Source: Dechloromonas sp. H13 (GTDB lineage: Bacteria; Pseudomonadota; Gammaproteobacteria; Burkholderiales; Rhodocyclaceae). From it: a DNA stretch of 64,000 bases. The stretch covers positions 248,001 through 312,000 of the forward strand of contig NZ_SSXX01000001.1 in assembly GCF_009469615.1 (NCBI RefSeq). The letters run 5' to 3'. This document shows positions 30,995 to 39,211 of this stretch, piece after piece. How positions within the stretch are numbered: position 1 is the stretch's first letter; every line of letters begins with the position of its first letter. The notes beneath the pieces are model-generated. The model saw only the letters and a program-made list of their open reading frames with translations. It did no database searches and was not told where the DNA came from. Both the position numbers and the translations under genes were made by a program.

Positions 30995-32020
30995 ATGCTC
31001 CAGCTGATAGAGCACATCATCCGCATTTCATCGAAGCGCGACCGCACCGAAATCAACGCGGCGCTCGTCGAGGCGACGCAGGGCCTCTTCGCGCCGCCGG
31101 CGTTCAACGTCTATCGCTGTTTTCCCGGCCAGAAGAAGTGGATCGTCTTTTCGTGCGCCGGATTCGACGCCGCCGGACAGTTCTGGCACAACGCCTATCT
31201 GCCGGAACGCCGCCATTGCCGCCCGATCGACCACGACCCCTTGCTGCGGCGCTGCCAGGAAGAACGCAGCGTCGTCCTCGAACCGCTCCCCGATGGCTCG
31301 GACCGCCTGGTTTTCCCGGTCATCGCCGACGATCAGCTGATCTATCTGATCGACATTTCCCTGCCGGCCGACTTTCCCGCCGAACGCCGCGTCCTGCTGA
31401 TGGGCCTGGTCGAGTATTTCGGGCACCACCTGGCGCTCCTCGACTACGGCGAAACGGACACCCTGACCGGCCTCGCGAATCGCAAGACCTTCGACAAGCA
31501 TCTCTTCGAAGTCCTCGGCCACGCTGCCGGCGACGACGCGACGCACGATCCGGACGCCTCCCGCCGCCGGCGCAGCGGGCATGACGATCACCACTGGCTG
31601 GCGATCTGCGACATCGATCATTTCAAGCGCATCAACGACGGGCACGGCCACCTGACCGGCGATACGGTGCTCGTCGGCTTCGGGCAACTGCTGCGCGACA
31701 CCTTCCGCTACGACGACCAATTGTTCCGCTTCGGCGGCGAGGAGTTCATCGTCGTCCTGCAACCGGCGACCGAGCGGAACGCCCTGAACGTCTTCGAGCG
31801 CTTCCGCATGGCCGTCGCCAGCCACGGCTTTGCCGCCGTCGGCCGGGCCACGGTCAGCATCGGCTTCTGCCGCCTGCGGCCGCACGACACGCCGACGGGC
31901 CTGATCGACCGCGCCGATGCCGCGCTTTACTGGGCCAAGCAGAATGGGCGCAACCGCGTTGCCTGCTACGAGACGCTGGTCGCCGCCAGCGCACTGCCGG
32001 CCGTCGGCCAGGCGGCCTGA
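30995..32020 (+). CDS. Diguanylate cyclase (GGDEF domain)
   Basis: A 341-aa protein. Residues 1-150 form a soluble sensor-like domain without an identified family (possibly GAF-like). The cyclase domain starts at DTLTGLANRKTF (155-166); metal/GTP residues are in CDIDHFKRIND, the signature is RFGGEEFIVV (GGEEF at 247-251), and an inhibitory I-site RYDD (238-241) sits five residues before it, so product inhibition is expected. An unusual polar stretch of about 25 residues rich in D, H and R (175-200) is inserted before CDID. No membrane segment. It converges on amiC with a 3-nt gap. The ATG at 30995 was preferred because the upstream sequence belongs to the ribF promoter region. Confidence 0.9.
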   Translation: MLQLIEHIIRISSKRDRTEINAALVEATQGLFAPPAFNVYRCFPGQKKWIVFSCAGFDAAGQFWHNAYLPERRHCRPIDHDPLLRRCQEERSVVLEPLPDGSDRLVFPVIADDQLIYLIDISLPADFPAERRVLLMGLVEYFGHHLALLDYGETDTLTGLANRKTFDKHLFEVLGHAAGDDATHDPDASRRRRSGHDDHHWLAICDIDHFKRINDGHGHLTGDTVLVGFGQLLRDTFRYDDQLFRFGGEEFIVVLQPATERNALNVFERFRMAVASHGFAAVGRATVSIGFCRLRPHDTPTGLIDRADAALYWAKQNGRNRVACYETLVAASALPAVGQAA

Positions 32021-32023
32021 GCG

Positions 32024-33379
32024 TCAGGCGATGCTCGCCAGCCTGGCCTTCGGCCCCGGCGGATGCTTGATGAAGTATTGCCGGATGCCGCGGACGATGG
32101 CGTCGGCCAGCTTGTCCTGGTAGGCATCGTCGTTGAGCCGGCGCTCTTCGTCCGGATTGGAGATGAAGGCAGTCTCGATCAGTGCGGACGGGATGTCCGG
32201 CGCCTTGAGGACGGCAAAACCGGCCTGCTCGACGCTGTTCTTGTGCAGCGTGTTGACCGAGCCGAGTTCGCCGAGCAGGTATTTGCCCAGCTTGAGGCTG
32301 TCGTTGATCGTCGCGGTCTGCGACAGGTCGAGCAGCGTGCGGGCGAGGAACAGGTCCTTGGCGCCGAGATTGACGCCGCCGATCATGTCGGCCTCGTTCT
32401 CGCGCTGGGCCAGCAGGCGCGCCTGGGTGCTCGACGCGCCGCGTTCGGAGAGCACGAATACCGACGAGCCGCGGGCATCGGGCTTGACCCAGGCATCGGC
32501 ATGGATCGACAGGAAGAGGTCGGACTGCACGCGCCGCGCCTTCTGGACGCGCATCTGCAGGGGCACGAAGAAATCCGAATCGCGCGTCAGCACCGCGCGC
32601 ATGTTGGGTTCGGCGTCGAGGCGGGCCTTGAGCCGCCTCGCCACCGCCAGCGTGACGTTCTTTTCGTAGGTTCCGCCGCGCCCGACGGCACCCGGATCCT
32701 CGCCACCGTGGCCGGGGTCGAGGGTGATGGTGACCAGGCGATCGACGATCGGTTTGCCCGACTTGCGCGACGTCCGGATTTCCGGCGCTTCCGGGGCCGG
32801 TGCCGTTTCGGCCTTCTTCGCCGGGGCCGGCGCCTGCGCCGGCGTTTCCTGGGCCTTGGCCTCGGCTTCGAGCTTGAGCGGCTCGACGGCATCCTTGCGT
32901 CCCTCGACCAGCGACATCAGCGGGTCGACCGGCGTCAGTGGATAGATGTCGAGAACCAGGCGGTGGCCGTACTCGCCGGCCGGCTTGACCTCGAACACCT
33001 GCGGCGCCACCTTGGCCTTGAGCTCGATGACCAGGCGGACGACGCCCGGCTTGAAGCGGCCCGCGCGCAGCAACTTGATGTAGGGGTCGTCGGTGGCGAT
33101 CTTGCGCGCCAGGCTGTCGAGCACGCTGTTGAATTCGACGCCCTCGATATCGACCACCAGGCGGTCGGGGTTTTCGACGGTAAAGTGGGTGAACTTGAGC
33201 GGCGCGTCGTGTTCCAGCGTCACGCGCGTGTAGTCGGCCGCCGGCCAGACGCGCACCGAGAGTACCGACGGCAGCCGCACCACGGCGCCGGCGACCGGGG
33301 AAACCGAGAGGATCAGCGCGGCGCCGGCACAGCGGAGGAGTTGCCGCCGCCCATGGCTGAGGTCAGCATGCCTAGGCAT
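32024..33379 (-). CDS. amiC: N-acetylmuramoyl-L-alanine amidase AmiC
   Basis: A 451-aa periplasmic amidase that splits septal peptidoglycan. The N-terminus has a twin-arginine-like signal, HGRRQLLRCAGAALILSVSPVAGA. An AMIN domain follows (residues about 36-140), then a Pro/Ala/Glu linker, then the Amidase_3 domain with zinc ligands in LDPGHGGEDPGAVG, TYEKNVTLAV, FLSIHADAW and the catalytic Glu in ALIETAFISNP. The ATG at 33379 makes the gene overlap the end of tsaE by 67 nt; a longer frame to 33493 lacks a signal peptide. Confidence 0.92.
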   Translation of the reverse strand: MPRHADLSHGRRQLLRCAGAALILSVSPVAGAVVRLPSVLSVRVWPAADYTRVTLEHDAPLKFTHFTVENPDRLVVDIEGVEFNSVLDSLARKIATDDPYIKLLRAGRFKPGVVRLVIELKAKVAPQVFEVKPAGEYGHRLVLDIYPLTPVDPLMSLVEGRKDAVEPLKLEAEAKAQETPAQAPAPAKKAETAPAPEAPEIRTSRKSGKPIVDRLVTITLDPGHGGEDPGAVGRGGTYEKNVTLAVARRLKARLDAEPNMRAVLTRDSDFFVPLQMRVQKARRVQSDLFLSIHADAWVKPDARGSSVFVLSERGASSTQARLLAQRENEADMIGGVNLGAKDLFLARTLLDLSQTATINDSLKLGKYLLGELGSVNTLHKNSVEQAGFAVLKAPDIPSALIETAFISNPDEERRLNDDAYQDKLADAIVRGIRQYFIKHPPGPKARLASIA

Positions 33380-33828
33380 TGCGCCCCTTCCGGTGTATCT
33401 GCCACGGCTTCGAGGAGACGCCCGAAACCTGCATGATGAAGGCGCAGCCGCAGGTCTGGCGACGGAACGCAGCCTTGAGCGCGCTCCGGCCATTCGACCA
33501 AGCAGACCGAAGCATCATTGAAGTATTCATCAAAACCCGCATCGAGAAACTCCTCGGGTGACTCGAAACGATAAAAATCAAAGTGATATAAGTATAAGCT
33601 CGAAATTACGTAAACTTCAACCAGAGAATACGTCGGACTTTTCACCGGGCCCGCGTGGCCGAGCGCCCGGATCAGGGCGCGCACCAGCGTCGTCTTGCCG
33701 GCGCCGAGGTCGCCTTCGAGGAAAATCACCAGCCCCGGACGCAGCGCTGGCGCCAGCGCCTGGCCCAGGCGCTGGGTGGCCGCTTCGTCGGGCAAGTTGA
33801 AAACGGCGGTAACATCGGGGCTATGCAC
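33313..33828 (-). CDS. tsaE: tRNA threonylcarbamoyladenosine biosynthesis ATPase TsaE
   Basis: A 171-aa P-loop protein needed for t6A modification of tRNA. Walker A is FLEGDLGAGKTTLVRAL (residues 37-53); KSPTYSLVE, LYHFDFYRFESPEEFLDAGF and SVCLVEWPERA are family marks. The GTG start at 33828 has GGAG upstream; it places the gene head-to-head with queG, overlapping it by 6 nt. A TTG at 33795 is a second option that would remove the overlap. The segment around 33545-33640 is visibly AT-richer than the neighbouring sequence. The C-terminal 22 codons overlap amiC. Confidence 0.9.
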   Translation of the reverse strand: MHSPDVTAVFNLPDEAATQRLGQALAPALRPGLVIFLEGDLGAGKTTLVRALIRALGHAGPVKSPTYSLVEVYVISSLYLYHFDFYRFESPEEFLDAGFDEYFNDASVCLVEWPERAQGCVPSPDLRLRLHHAGFGRLLEAVADTPEGAQCLGMLTSAMGGGNSSAVPAPR

Positions 33829-34896
33829 GATCGCGACTCCACTCTGGATGAGGCGGCGCTGAAGGAAGCCATCCGTCAGGCCGGCAGGGAACTGGGCTTT
33901 GCCGCCGTCGGCGTCGCGCGGGCCGAAGTCGGCGACGCCGCCGGCGAATTGCGCGCCTGGCTGGCAGCCGGGTGCCACGGCGAAATGGATTATATGGCCC
34001 GCCACGCCGAATTGCGTGCCGATCCGCAGCGCCTGCACCCGGGCACGGTGACCGTCATCTCGGCTGCGGTCGACTACCTGCCGGCAGTCAAAACGGCCGA
34101 CGCCGCCGGGCAGGCGGCCATCTCGCGCTACGCCCTCGGGCGCGACTACCACAAGGTGGTGCGCCACCGCCTGCAGAAACTGGCCGACGCGATCGGGACC
34201 CTGGCCGGCCCGTTCGGCTACCGCGTCTTTTCCGATTCAGCGCCGGTCATGGAGGTGCATTTCGCCGAGCAGGCCGGCCTCGGCTGGCGCGGCAAGCACA
34301 CGCTGCTGCTCTCGCAACAGGGCTCCTGGCGCTTTCTCGGCGAAATCTACTGCGACCTGCCGCTGGCGCCCGATGCGCCGGTCGAAGCGCATTGCGGCAC
34401 CTGCACCGCCTGCCTCGACGTCTGCCCGACCCGCGCCATCACCGCGCCGTATCGCGTCGATGCGCGGCGCTGCATTTCCTACCTGACCATCGAGCTGCAC
34501 GGCGCCATCCCCGAGGAGTTTCGGCCGCTGATCGGCAACCGCATCTACGGCTGCGACGACTGCCAGCTGTGCTGCCCGTGGAACCGCTTCGCCAGTCTCG
34601 GCGCCCCCGAGTTCTCGCCGCGCCACGGCTTGGACGCCGCCCGGCTGGTCGACCTTTTCGCGTGGACCGAAAGCGAATTCAACGAGCGCCTGGCCGGCAA
34701 CCCGATTCGCCGCATAGGCCATGAACGCTGGCTGCGCAACATCGCCGTTGCGCTCGGCAATGCGCCCGCCGCGGCGGAAATTCTCGAAGCCCTGCGCGGC
34801 CGCGCCGACCATCCTTCGGCGCTGGTGCGCGAACACGTCGGCTGGGCGCTGGCCCGGCTCGCCGCTACCAGCTCGGCCCCTGCGCCCCCGGCATGA
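33823..34896 (+). CDS. queG: Epoxyqueuosine reductase QueG
   Basis: A 357-aa cobalamin-dependent iron-sulfur enzyme for the last step of queuosine synthesis in tRNA. Two [4Fe-4S] motifs are seen: CGTCTACLDVCPTRAI and CDDCQLCCPWN. AISRYALGRDYHKVVR and DSAPVMEVHFAEQAGLGWRG are family blocks, and a HEAT-like C-terminus follows. The ATG at 33823 begins MHDRDSTLDEAALKEAI, consistent with homologues. Start is head-to-head with tsaE and the 3' end overlaps the convergent TorD-like gene by 32 nt. Confidence 0.94.
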   Translation: MHDRDSTLDEAALKEAIRQAGRELGFAAVGVARAEVGDAAGELRAWLAAGCHGEMDYMARHAELRADPQRLHPGTVTVISAAVDYLPAVKTADAAGQAAISRYALGRDYHKVVRHRLQKLADAIGTLAGPFGYRVFSDSAPVMEVHFAEQAGLGWRGKHTLLLSQQGSWRFLGEIYCDLPLAPDAPVEAHCGTCTACLDVCPTRAITAPYRVDARRCISYLTIELHGAIPEEFRPLIGNRIYGCDDCQLCCPWNRFASLGAPEFSPRHGLDAARLVDLFAWTESEFNERLAGNPIRRIGHERWLRNIAVALGNAPAAAEILEALRGRADHPSALVREHVGWALARLAATSSAPAPPA

Positions 34897-35611
34897 AGCG
34901 GATGGGGGCGATCTCGGCCTTTTCGAGCGCCAGCTTGCGCTGAATCCGCGCCGTCATCTGCTCGCGCGTCGGCAGCGGGCAGGCATGGATTTCGTCGAGC
35001 AGGTTGCGCAGACGCAACAGCCAGACGTGCGTCAGTTCGGCGAGCGCCGCGTAGAAGGGCGTGTTGCAGCCGAGCGCCACCCGCTGGGCGAAGTCGGGAA
35101 ACCAGTAGCCAACGTGCTCGTCGATGAAATTGGCCATTTTTTCGCCGTCGACCGCAGCAGACCGCAGGACGTGGCTCAGATAGTGCAATTGCATGACCAG
35201 ATGGTCGTCGAAGCGGCTGCGCCAGTCGACGGCCTGGTAGCCGGCGGCGGCATAGATTTCGCGCAGTTCGAACATCGGGCGCTGGCAGGCCAGATGGTCG
35301 TCGTCGAGCCAGATCGATTCGTAGGGCGAGGCGCCGAGGCTGTTGTTGAGATAGATGGCGGCGTAGTCGGCGGCCAGTTCGTCGAGCGCTGCCTTCTCCG
35401 GCGGAACCGGCAGGGCGGCCAGCGCCGCCGCGACGTTGGCATGGGCCGCGGCAGCCACGTCGTCGGCCGGCGCCAGCGCCAGGCCATGGGGGAAATCGGC
35501 CGCCTTGAGGGCGGCGATGGTGTCGCCATCGAGCTCGCGGTCGTGCAGGCGGACCAGCTGGTCGAGATCGTCGGCCAGCGCCGCGCGGAGTTCGGCTTGC
35601 ATCGTCGTCAT
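34865..35611 (-). CDS. TorD/DmsD-like molybdoenzyme chaperone
   Basis: A 248-aa helical protein of the TorD/DmsD (nitrate reductase delta/NarJ-like) family: ADYAAIYLNNSLGASPYESIWL and LCHELKH-like LCNTPFYAALAELTHVWLL regions resemble redox-enzyme maturation chaperones that hold the Tat signal and apoprotein of molybdoenzymes. No molybdoenzyme subunit is encoded nearby. The ATG at 35611 overlaps the sseA stop (ATGA), so it is coupled to the rhodanese, and its 3' end overlaps queG. Which enzyme it serves is not visible. Confidence 0.7.
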   Translation of the reverse strand: MTTMQAELRAALADDLDQLVRLHDRELDGDTIAALKAADFPHGLALAPADDVAAAAHANVAAALAALPVPPEKAALDELAADYAAIYLNNSLGASPYESIWLDDDHLACQRPMFELREIYAAAGYQAVDWRSRFDDHLVMQLHYLSHVLRSAAVDGEKMANFIDEHVGYWFPDFAQRVALGCNTPFYAALAELTHVWLLRLRNLLDEIHACPLPTREQMTARIQRKLALEKAEIAPIRFMPGAQGPSW

Positions 35612-36444
35612 GCCACCGGCCGCCCGCAGTCGGCGCACCATTCGCTCCACGACCCAGCGTAGAGGCGCGAGCCGGGCAGCCCGGCGATTTCCATCGCCAG
35701 CATGTTGTGGCAGGCGGAGACGCCGGAACCGCACTGGTGCACGACCTGGTCCGGCGACGACCCGGCGAGCACCGCCAACCATTCGGCACGCAGTTCGGCG
35801 GCCGGCTTGAAGCGGCCGTCGGCCTGCAGGTTTTCGCGGAAGAAGCGGTTGATGGCGCCGGGAATGTGGCCGCCGACGCGATCGATGGTTTCGTTCTCGC
35901 CGCGATAGCGGTCCGGGCTGCGCGCATCGACCAGGTGCATGCGCGAGGTCTGCAGGAAGGCCCGCACGTAGTCGGCATCGACCATCGCATCGCGCACCCG
36001 GGCGGTGAAGACCGTCGGCGGGCGCCGCGGCCGTTCAGCCGTCAGCGCCCCGCCGGCGTCCTGCCAGGCCTGGAGGCCGCCGTCGAGCAGGGCCACCCGG
36101 TCGTGCCCGAGCCAGCGCAGCAACAGCCACAAGCGCCCGGCGATCATCCCCTGCGCATCGTCGTAGACCACCACCTGCGTCTGCGGCCCGACGCCGATTT
36201 CGCCCAGCCGCGCCGCCAGTTGCTCCGGCGCCGGCAGGGGATGGCGGCCATTGCTGCCGGTCAGCGGCCCCGACAGGTCGCGGTCGCAATGGAGGAAAGC
36301 GGCGCCCGGAATGTGGCTCTCGGCGTAAACGCGTTCGCCGTAGCCGGTATCGGCCAGCTGGTGCCGGACATCGACGACCAGCCAGTCGGGGTCGCCGAGA
36401 TGCGTCGCCAGCGTCGCGGCATCGACCAGCGTCGTGTAGCTCAT
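35608..36444 (-). CDS. sseA: Two-domain sulfurtransferase (rhodanese / 3-mercaptopyruvate type)
   Basis: A 278-aa protein with two rhodanese domains. The first (DVRHQLADTGYGE) lacks an active Cys; the second has the active loop HQCGSGVSACHNM with Cys238, a form close to the CGSGVT of 3-mercaptopyruvate sulfurtransferases. DARSPDRYRGENETID and GGHIPGAINRFFREN are typical. It sits between a SpoIIAA-like gene and a TorD-like chaperone with ATGA overlaps on both sides, so it may supply sulfur to a molybdenum cofactor, though this is inference. Confidence 0.9.
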   Translation of the reverse strand: MSYTTLVDAATLATHLGDPDWLVVDVRHQLADTGYGERVYAESHIPGAAFLHCDRDLSGPLTGSNGRHPLPAPEQLAARLGEIGVGPQTQVVVYDDAQGMIAGRLWLLLRWLGHDRVALLDGGLQAWQDAGGALTAERPRRPPTVFTARVRDAMVDADYVRAFLQTSRMHLVDARSPDRYRGENETIDRVGGHIPGAINRFFRENLQADGRFKPAAELRAEWLAVLAGSSPDQVVHQCGSGVSACHNMLAMEIAGLPGSRLYAGSWSEWCADCGRPVA

Positions 36445-36791
36445 GCCGGCGAATCCAGCCAGGCGAGCGCTTCCTCGGCGTTATCGAAGACCTCGACATC
36501 GGCGTTGACGAAGGTCTGCGACAGCCAGGCGCTCCACGTCACCCACTGGCTGTCGGTTACGACGGCAACGCGCTTGAAATCATCGGCGTGGGCGCGCGAG
36601 AACTTGATCTCCTCCCAGGCGACGTCGATGGTCAGATCGCCCATCTGGCTGAGGTCGAAGTAGAGATCGACCGGCCCCTCGAACTTCACCTTGTAATTGA
36701 CGACCTCCTCGAACTCCTTGTAGTCGGCCAGCGTGAATTCGCCGAAGACGGAAACGCTGACCCGGTGAGGTTTATGGTCGATGACGATCAT
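36441..36791 (-). CDS. SpoIIAA-like (STAS-related) protein
   Basis: A 116-aa cytosolic protein of the SpoIIAA-like family (PF11964 type) with the alternating beta-alpha pattern VSVSVFGEFTLADYKEFEEV, VDLYFDLSQMGDLTIDVAWE and VEVFDNAEEALAWLDSP. No kinase or phosphatase is nearby. The stop overlaps the sseA ATG, so it opens the operon SpoIIAA-like, sseA, TorD-like. Role unknown. Confidence 0.82.
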   Translation of the reverse strand: MIVIDHKPHRVSVSVFGEFTLADYKEFEEVVNYKVKFEGPVDLYFDLSQMGDLTIDVAWEEIKFSRAHADDFKRVAVVTDSQWVTWSAWLSQTFVNADVEVFDNAEEALAWLDSPA

Positions 36792-36821
36792 TGCTTATCT
36801 CCGCTGTTGTTTGCCGCCAGT

Positions 36822-37673
36822 TTAATCCTGTTCCACCGGGCTGGCGCGGGAAAAATGCGTCGCCGCGATGCCGGAGAGGATGATCAGGCCGATGGCGAAC
36901 CAGGCCGACGCATCGAGCACCTCGCCCCAGAACAGCACGCCGAAAAGACTGGAGAAAATCACCGTGCTGTAGGCCAGCGCCGCCGACATCAGGGTCTTGC
37001 CGCGCGTGTAGGCGCGCGTCATGGCGAGCTGGGCGGCGGTGGCGAAACTGGCGACACCGAGCAGAAGCAGGCCGCTGCGCAGGTCGACCGCGTGCAACTC
37101 GCTGAACAGCAGCCAGATGCCGGCGCACACCGAGGAGACGAGCGAGAAATAGAAGACCGTGCGCGTTTCCGGCTCGCCGCGCGCCCCGAGTTCGCGCACG
37201 CTGAAATAGGCCATGCCGGCCAGCACGCCGGAGCCGAGGCCGATCAGCCCGCCGGCCAGTTGCTCGGCGTGCAAGGTCGGTTTGAGTAGCAGGCCGACGC
37301 CGAGCAGACCGACGACCAGCGCGCCGAGGATGCCGCGGCGCAGGCGCATGCCGGCCAGCGCCAGGTAGATGGCGAGGAAGATGGCCGAGGTGTAGTTGAG
37401 GGTGACCGCCGTCGCCAGCGGCAACAGGGCGATGGCGTAGAAATAGCTGAACAGCGCCGCGAAGCCGACCAGGCCGCGGCTGACCTGCCAGCGCCAATGC
37501 GGGGTTGCGAGCCTAACCCCGCGCAGGCGAACGAGGCCGAACATCAGGAACAGCGAGATGAAGCTGCGATAGAAGGTGATCTCGACCGCCGAATGCGTCG
37601 CGGCAGCGAACTTGACGCACACCCCCATGCAGGCGAAAAGCAGGCTGGCGACGAGCATCCAGAGGGATTGCAT
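36822..37673 (-). CDS. EamA-family (drug/metabolite) transporter
   Basis: A 283-aa inner-membrane protein with about ten hydrophobic helices arranged as two EamA halves, typical of the drug/metabolite transporter superfamily. The first half has VEITFYRSFISLFLMFGLVR; the second has AALAYSTVIFSSLFGVLFWGE, the usual final repeat. Substrate cannot be predicted. It starts just downstream of the Rieske gene terminator and ends 30 nt before the SpoIIAA-like gene. Confidence 0.85.
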   Translation of the reverse strand: MQSLWMLVASLLFACMGVCVKFAAATHSAVEITFYRSFISLFLMFGLVRLRGVRLATPHWRWQVSRGLVGFAALFSYFYAIALLPLATAVTLNYTSAIFLAIYLALAGMRLRRGILGALVVGLLGVGLLLKPTLHAEQLAGGLIGLGSGVLAGMAYFSVRELGARGEPETRTVFYFSLVSSVCAGIWLLFSELHAVDLRSGLLLLGVASFATAAQLAMTRAYTRGKTLMSAALAYSTVIFSSLFGVLFWGEVLDASAWFAIGLIILSGIAATHFSRASPVEQD

Positions 37674-37689
37674 GGGCAGGCGACTCGAA

Positions 37690-37724
37690 AATAAAAAAGG
37701 CGCCGGATTTTACCCCGACGCCTT
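37690..37724 (-). terminator. Terminator after the Rieske oxygenase gene
   Basis: Minus-strand AAGGCG / CGCCTT stem extended by an imperfect CGGGG/CCGG pairing, followed by TTTTTTATTTT. Lies between the oxygenase and the EamA gene. Confidence 0.65.
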
Positions 37725-37742
37725 GTGCGTTGCAGCAATCGC

Positions 37743-38867
37743 TTACCGCTGCGCCTGCATGATGCGCCGGTAGAACTCGTGGAAATGCTGCATGCCGTCC
37801 TCCATCGGGCTCTGGTAGGGCCCGACCTCGTTGCGCCCTTCCTTGAACAGCGCGTAGCGCCCGCGGTCCATGCGCTCGCCGATATCGTCGTCCTCGATGG
37901 CGGTTTCCATGTAGGCGGCCCGCTCGGCGGCGATGAAATCGCGCTCGAAATCGACGATTTCTTCCGGGTAGTAGAACTCGACGACGTTCAGCGTCTTGTT
38001 CACATCCTGCGGGATCAGCGTGGACACGACCAGCACGTGCGGATACCACTCGACCATGATGTTCGGGAAATAGGTCAGCCAGATGGCACCGTGCTCGGGC
38101 GTCCGCCCCTCGGCGCCATAGACGTCGAGCACCGCCTTCTGCCAGCGCTCGTAGGCCCGGGAGCCCGATTTCTGCAGCGAGGTGATGCCGACGCGCTGCA
38201 CCGAGTACCAGTCGCCGAACTGCCAGGTCAGTTCGTCGCAGGTGACGAAATTACCCAGCCCTGGGTGGTAGGGCGCGACGTGGTAGTCCTCCAGATAGAC
38301 CTCGATGAAGGTCTTCCAGTTGTAGTTGCACGTGTGCATCTCGACATGGTCAAGCTTGTAGCCGGTGAAATCGAGCGCCCTGGCGACCTTCATACCGGCG
38401 AGATCGGCATTCGCCGAGCGCGGCCCCTTGAAGAGCAGGCCGTTCCAGTTTTCCAGCTTGGTCTTGTTCAGGTTGAGGCAGGGGTTCTGCGGAAAATGCG
38501 GGGCGCCGATCAGCTCGCCGCCGGTGTCGTAGGTCCAACGGTGGATCGGGCAGACGACGTTACCCTGCAGCTTGCCGGCGCCCTGCAACATGATCGCCTG
38601 GCGATGGCGGCAGACGTTGGACATCTGCCAGATGCCGGCATGCGGCCCGTCGCTGCCGCCGTTGAGCAGCATCTGCCCGTGGTCCTTCCACTCCAGGGAA
38701 CGGTAATCGCCGGCTTCGGGCACCATCAACTGGTGGCCGACATAACCGGGACCGGCATCGAAGATGAGCTTTTTCTCCAGTTCGAAAATCTTCTCGTCGA
38801 AATACCAGTCCACCGGCAGTTGGGAAACTGCGGGGGCCAAACGGGACAGGGTCGCCACGTCGGACAT
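37743..38867 (-). CDS. Rieske-type aromatic ring-hydroxylating oxygenase, alpha subunit
   Basis: A 374-aa catalytic subunit. The Rieske [2Fe-2S] ligands are Cys86 and His88 in NVCRHRQ and Cys106 and His109 in VVCPIHRWTYD. The mononuclear iron histidines His196 and His201 lie in EDYHVAPYHPG, preceded by NYNWKTFIEVY. No beta subunit, ferredoxin or reductase is encoded in the window, so it depends on unlinked electron donors. Substrate unknown; choline- and carnitine-type monooxygenases share this layout. It stands alone between a terminator and the divergent xseB. Confidence 0.88.
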   Translation of the reverse strand: MSDVATLSRLAPAVSQLPVDWYFDEKIFELEKKLIFDAGPGYVGHQLMVPEAGDYRSLEWKDHGQMLLNGGSDGPHAGIWQMSNVCRHRQAIMLQGAGKLQGNVVCPIHRWTYDTGGELIGAPHFPQNPCLNLNKTKLENWNGLLFKGPRSANADLAGMKVARALDFTGYKLDHVEMHTCNYNWKTFIEVYLEDYHVAPYHPGLGNFVTCDELTWQFGDWYSVQRVGITSLQKSGSRAYERWQKAVLDVYGAEGRTPEHGAIWLTYFPNIMVEWYPHVLVVSTLIPQDVNKTLNVVEFYYPEEIVDFERDFIAAERAAYMETAIEDDDIGERMDRGRYALFKEGRNEVGPYQSPMEDGMQHFHEFYRRIMQAQR

Positions 38868-38971
38868 TCCACGCCTCCAGCGGGTTCAAAAGCGCGATTT
38901 TACCCCCGCGCGAATTTGACCTGAAGCCCCCTGATGGAGTATTTTCGCGTGTTTCCCCGGACCCGCCAGAT

Positions 38972-39211
38972 ATGGACCAAGCCCCCATTGCCGACATGAA
39001 ATTCGAGACCGCGCTGGCCGAACTCGAAAATCTCGTCCACAGCATGGAGGACGGCAGGCTCGAGCTGGAGGCGTCGATCGCCGCCTACCGGCGCGGCATG
39101 GGGCTGATGAAGTACTGCCAGGCCCAGCTGGCCGAAGCCGAGCAGCAGATTCGCGTGCTCGAAAATGGCGAGATGAAGGCCGTCGACCGCAACAGCCTGG
39201 AGTCGCAGTGA
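38972..39211 (+). CDS. xseB: Exodeoxyribonuclease VII small subunit
   Basis: A 79-aa protein with the family motif FETALAELENLVHSMEDGRLELEASI... (here residues 11-36) and a coiled C-terminus. It pairs with XseA (outside the window). Its TGA overlaps the GTG start of ispA (GTGA), the standard xseB-ispA-dxs order. Confidence 0.95.
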   Translation: MDQAPIADMKFETALAELENLVHSMEDGRLELEASIAAYRRGMGLMKYCQAQLAEAEQQIRVLENGEMKAVDRNSLESQ

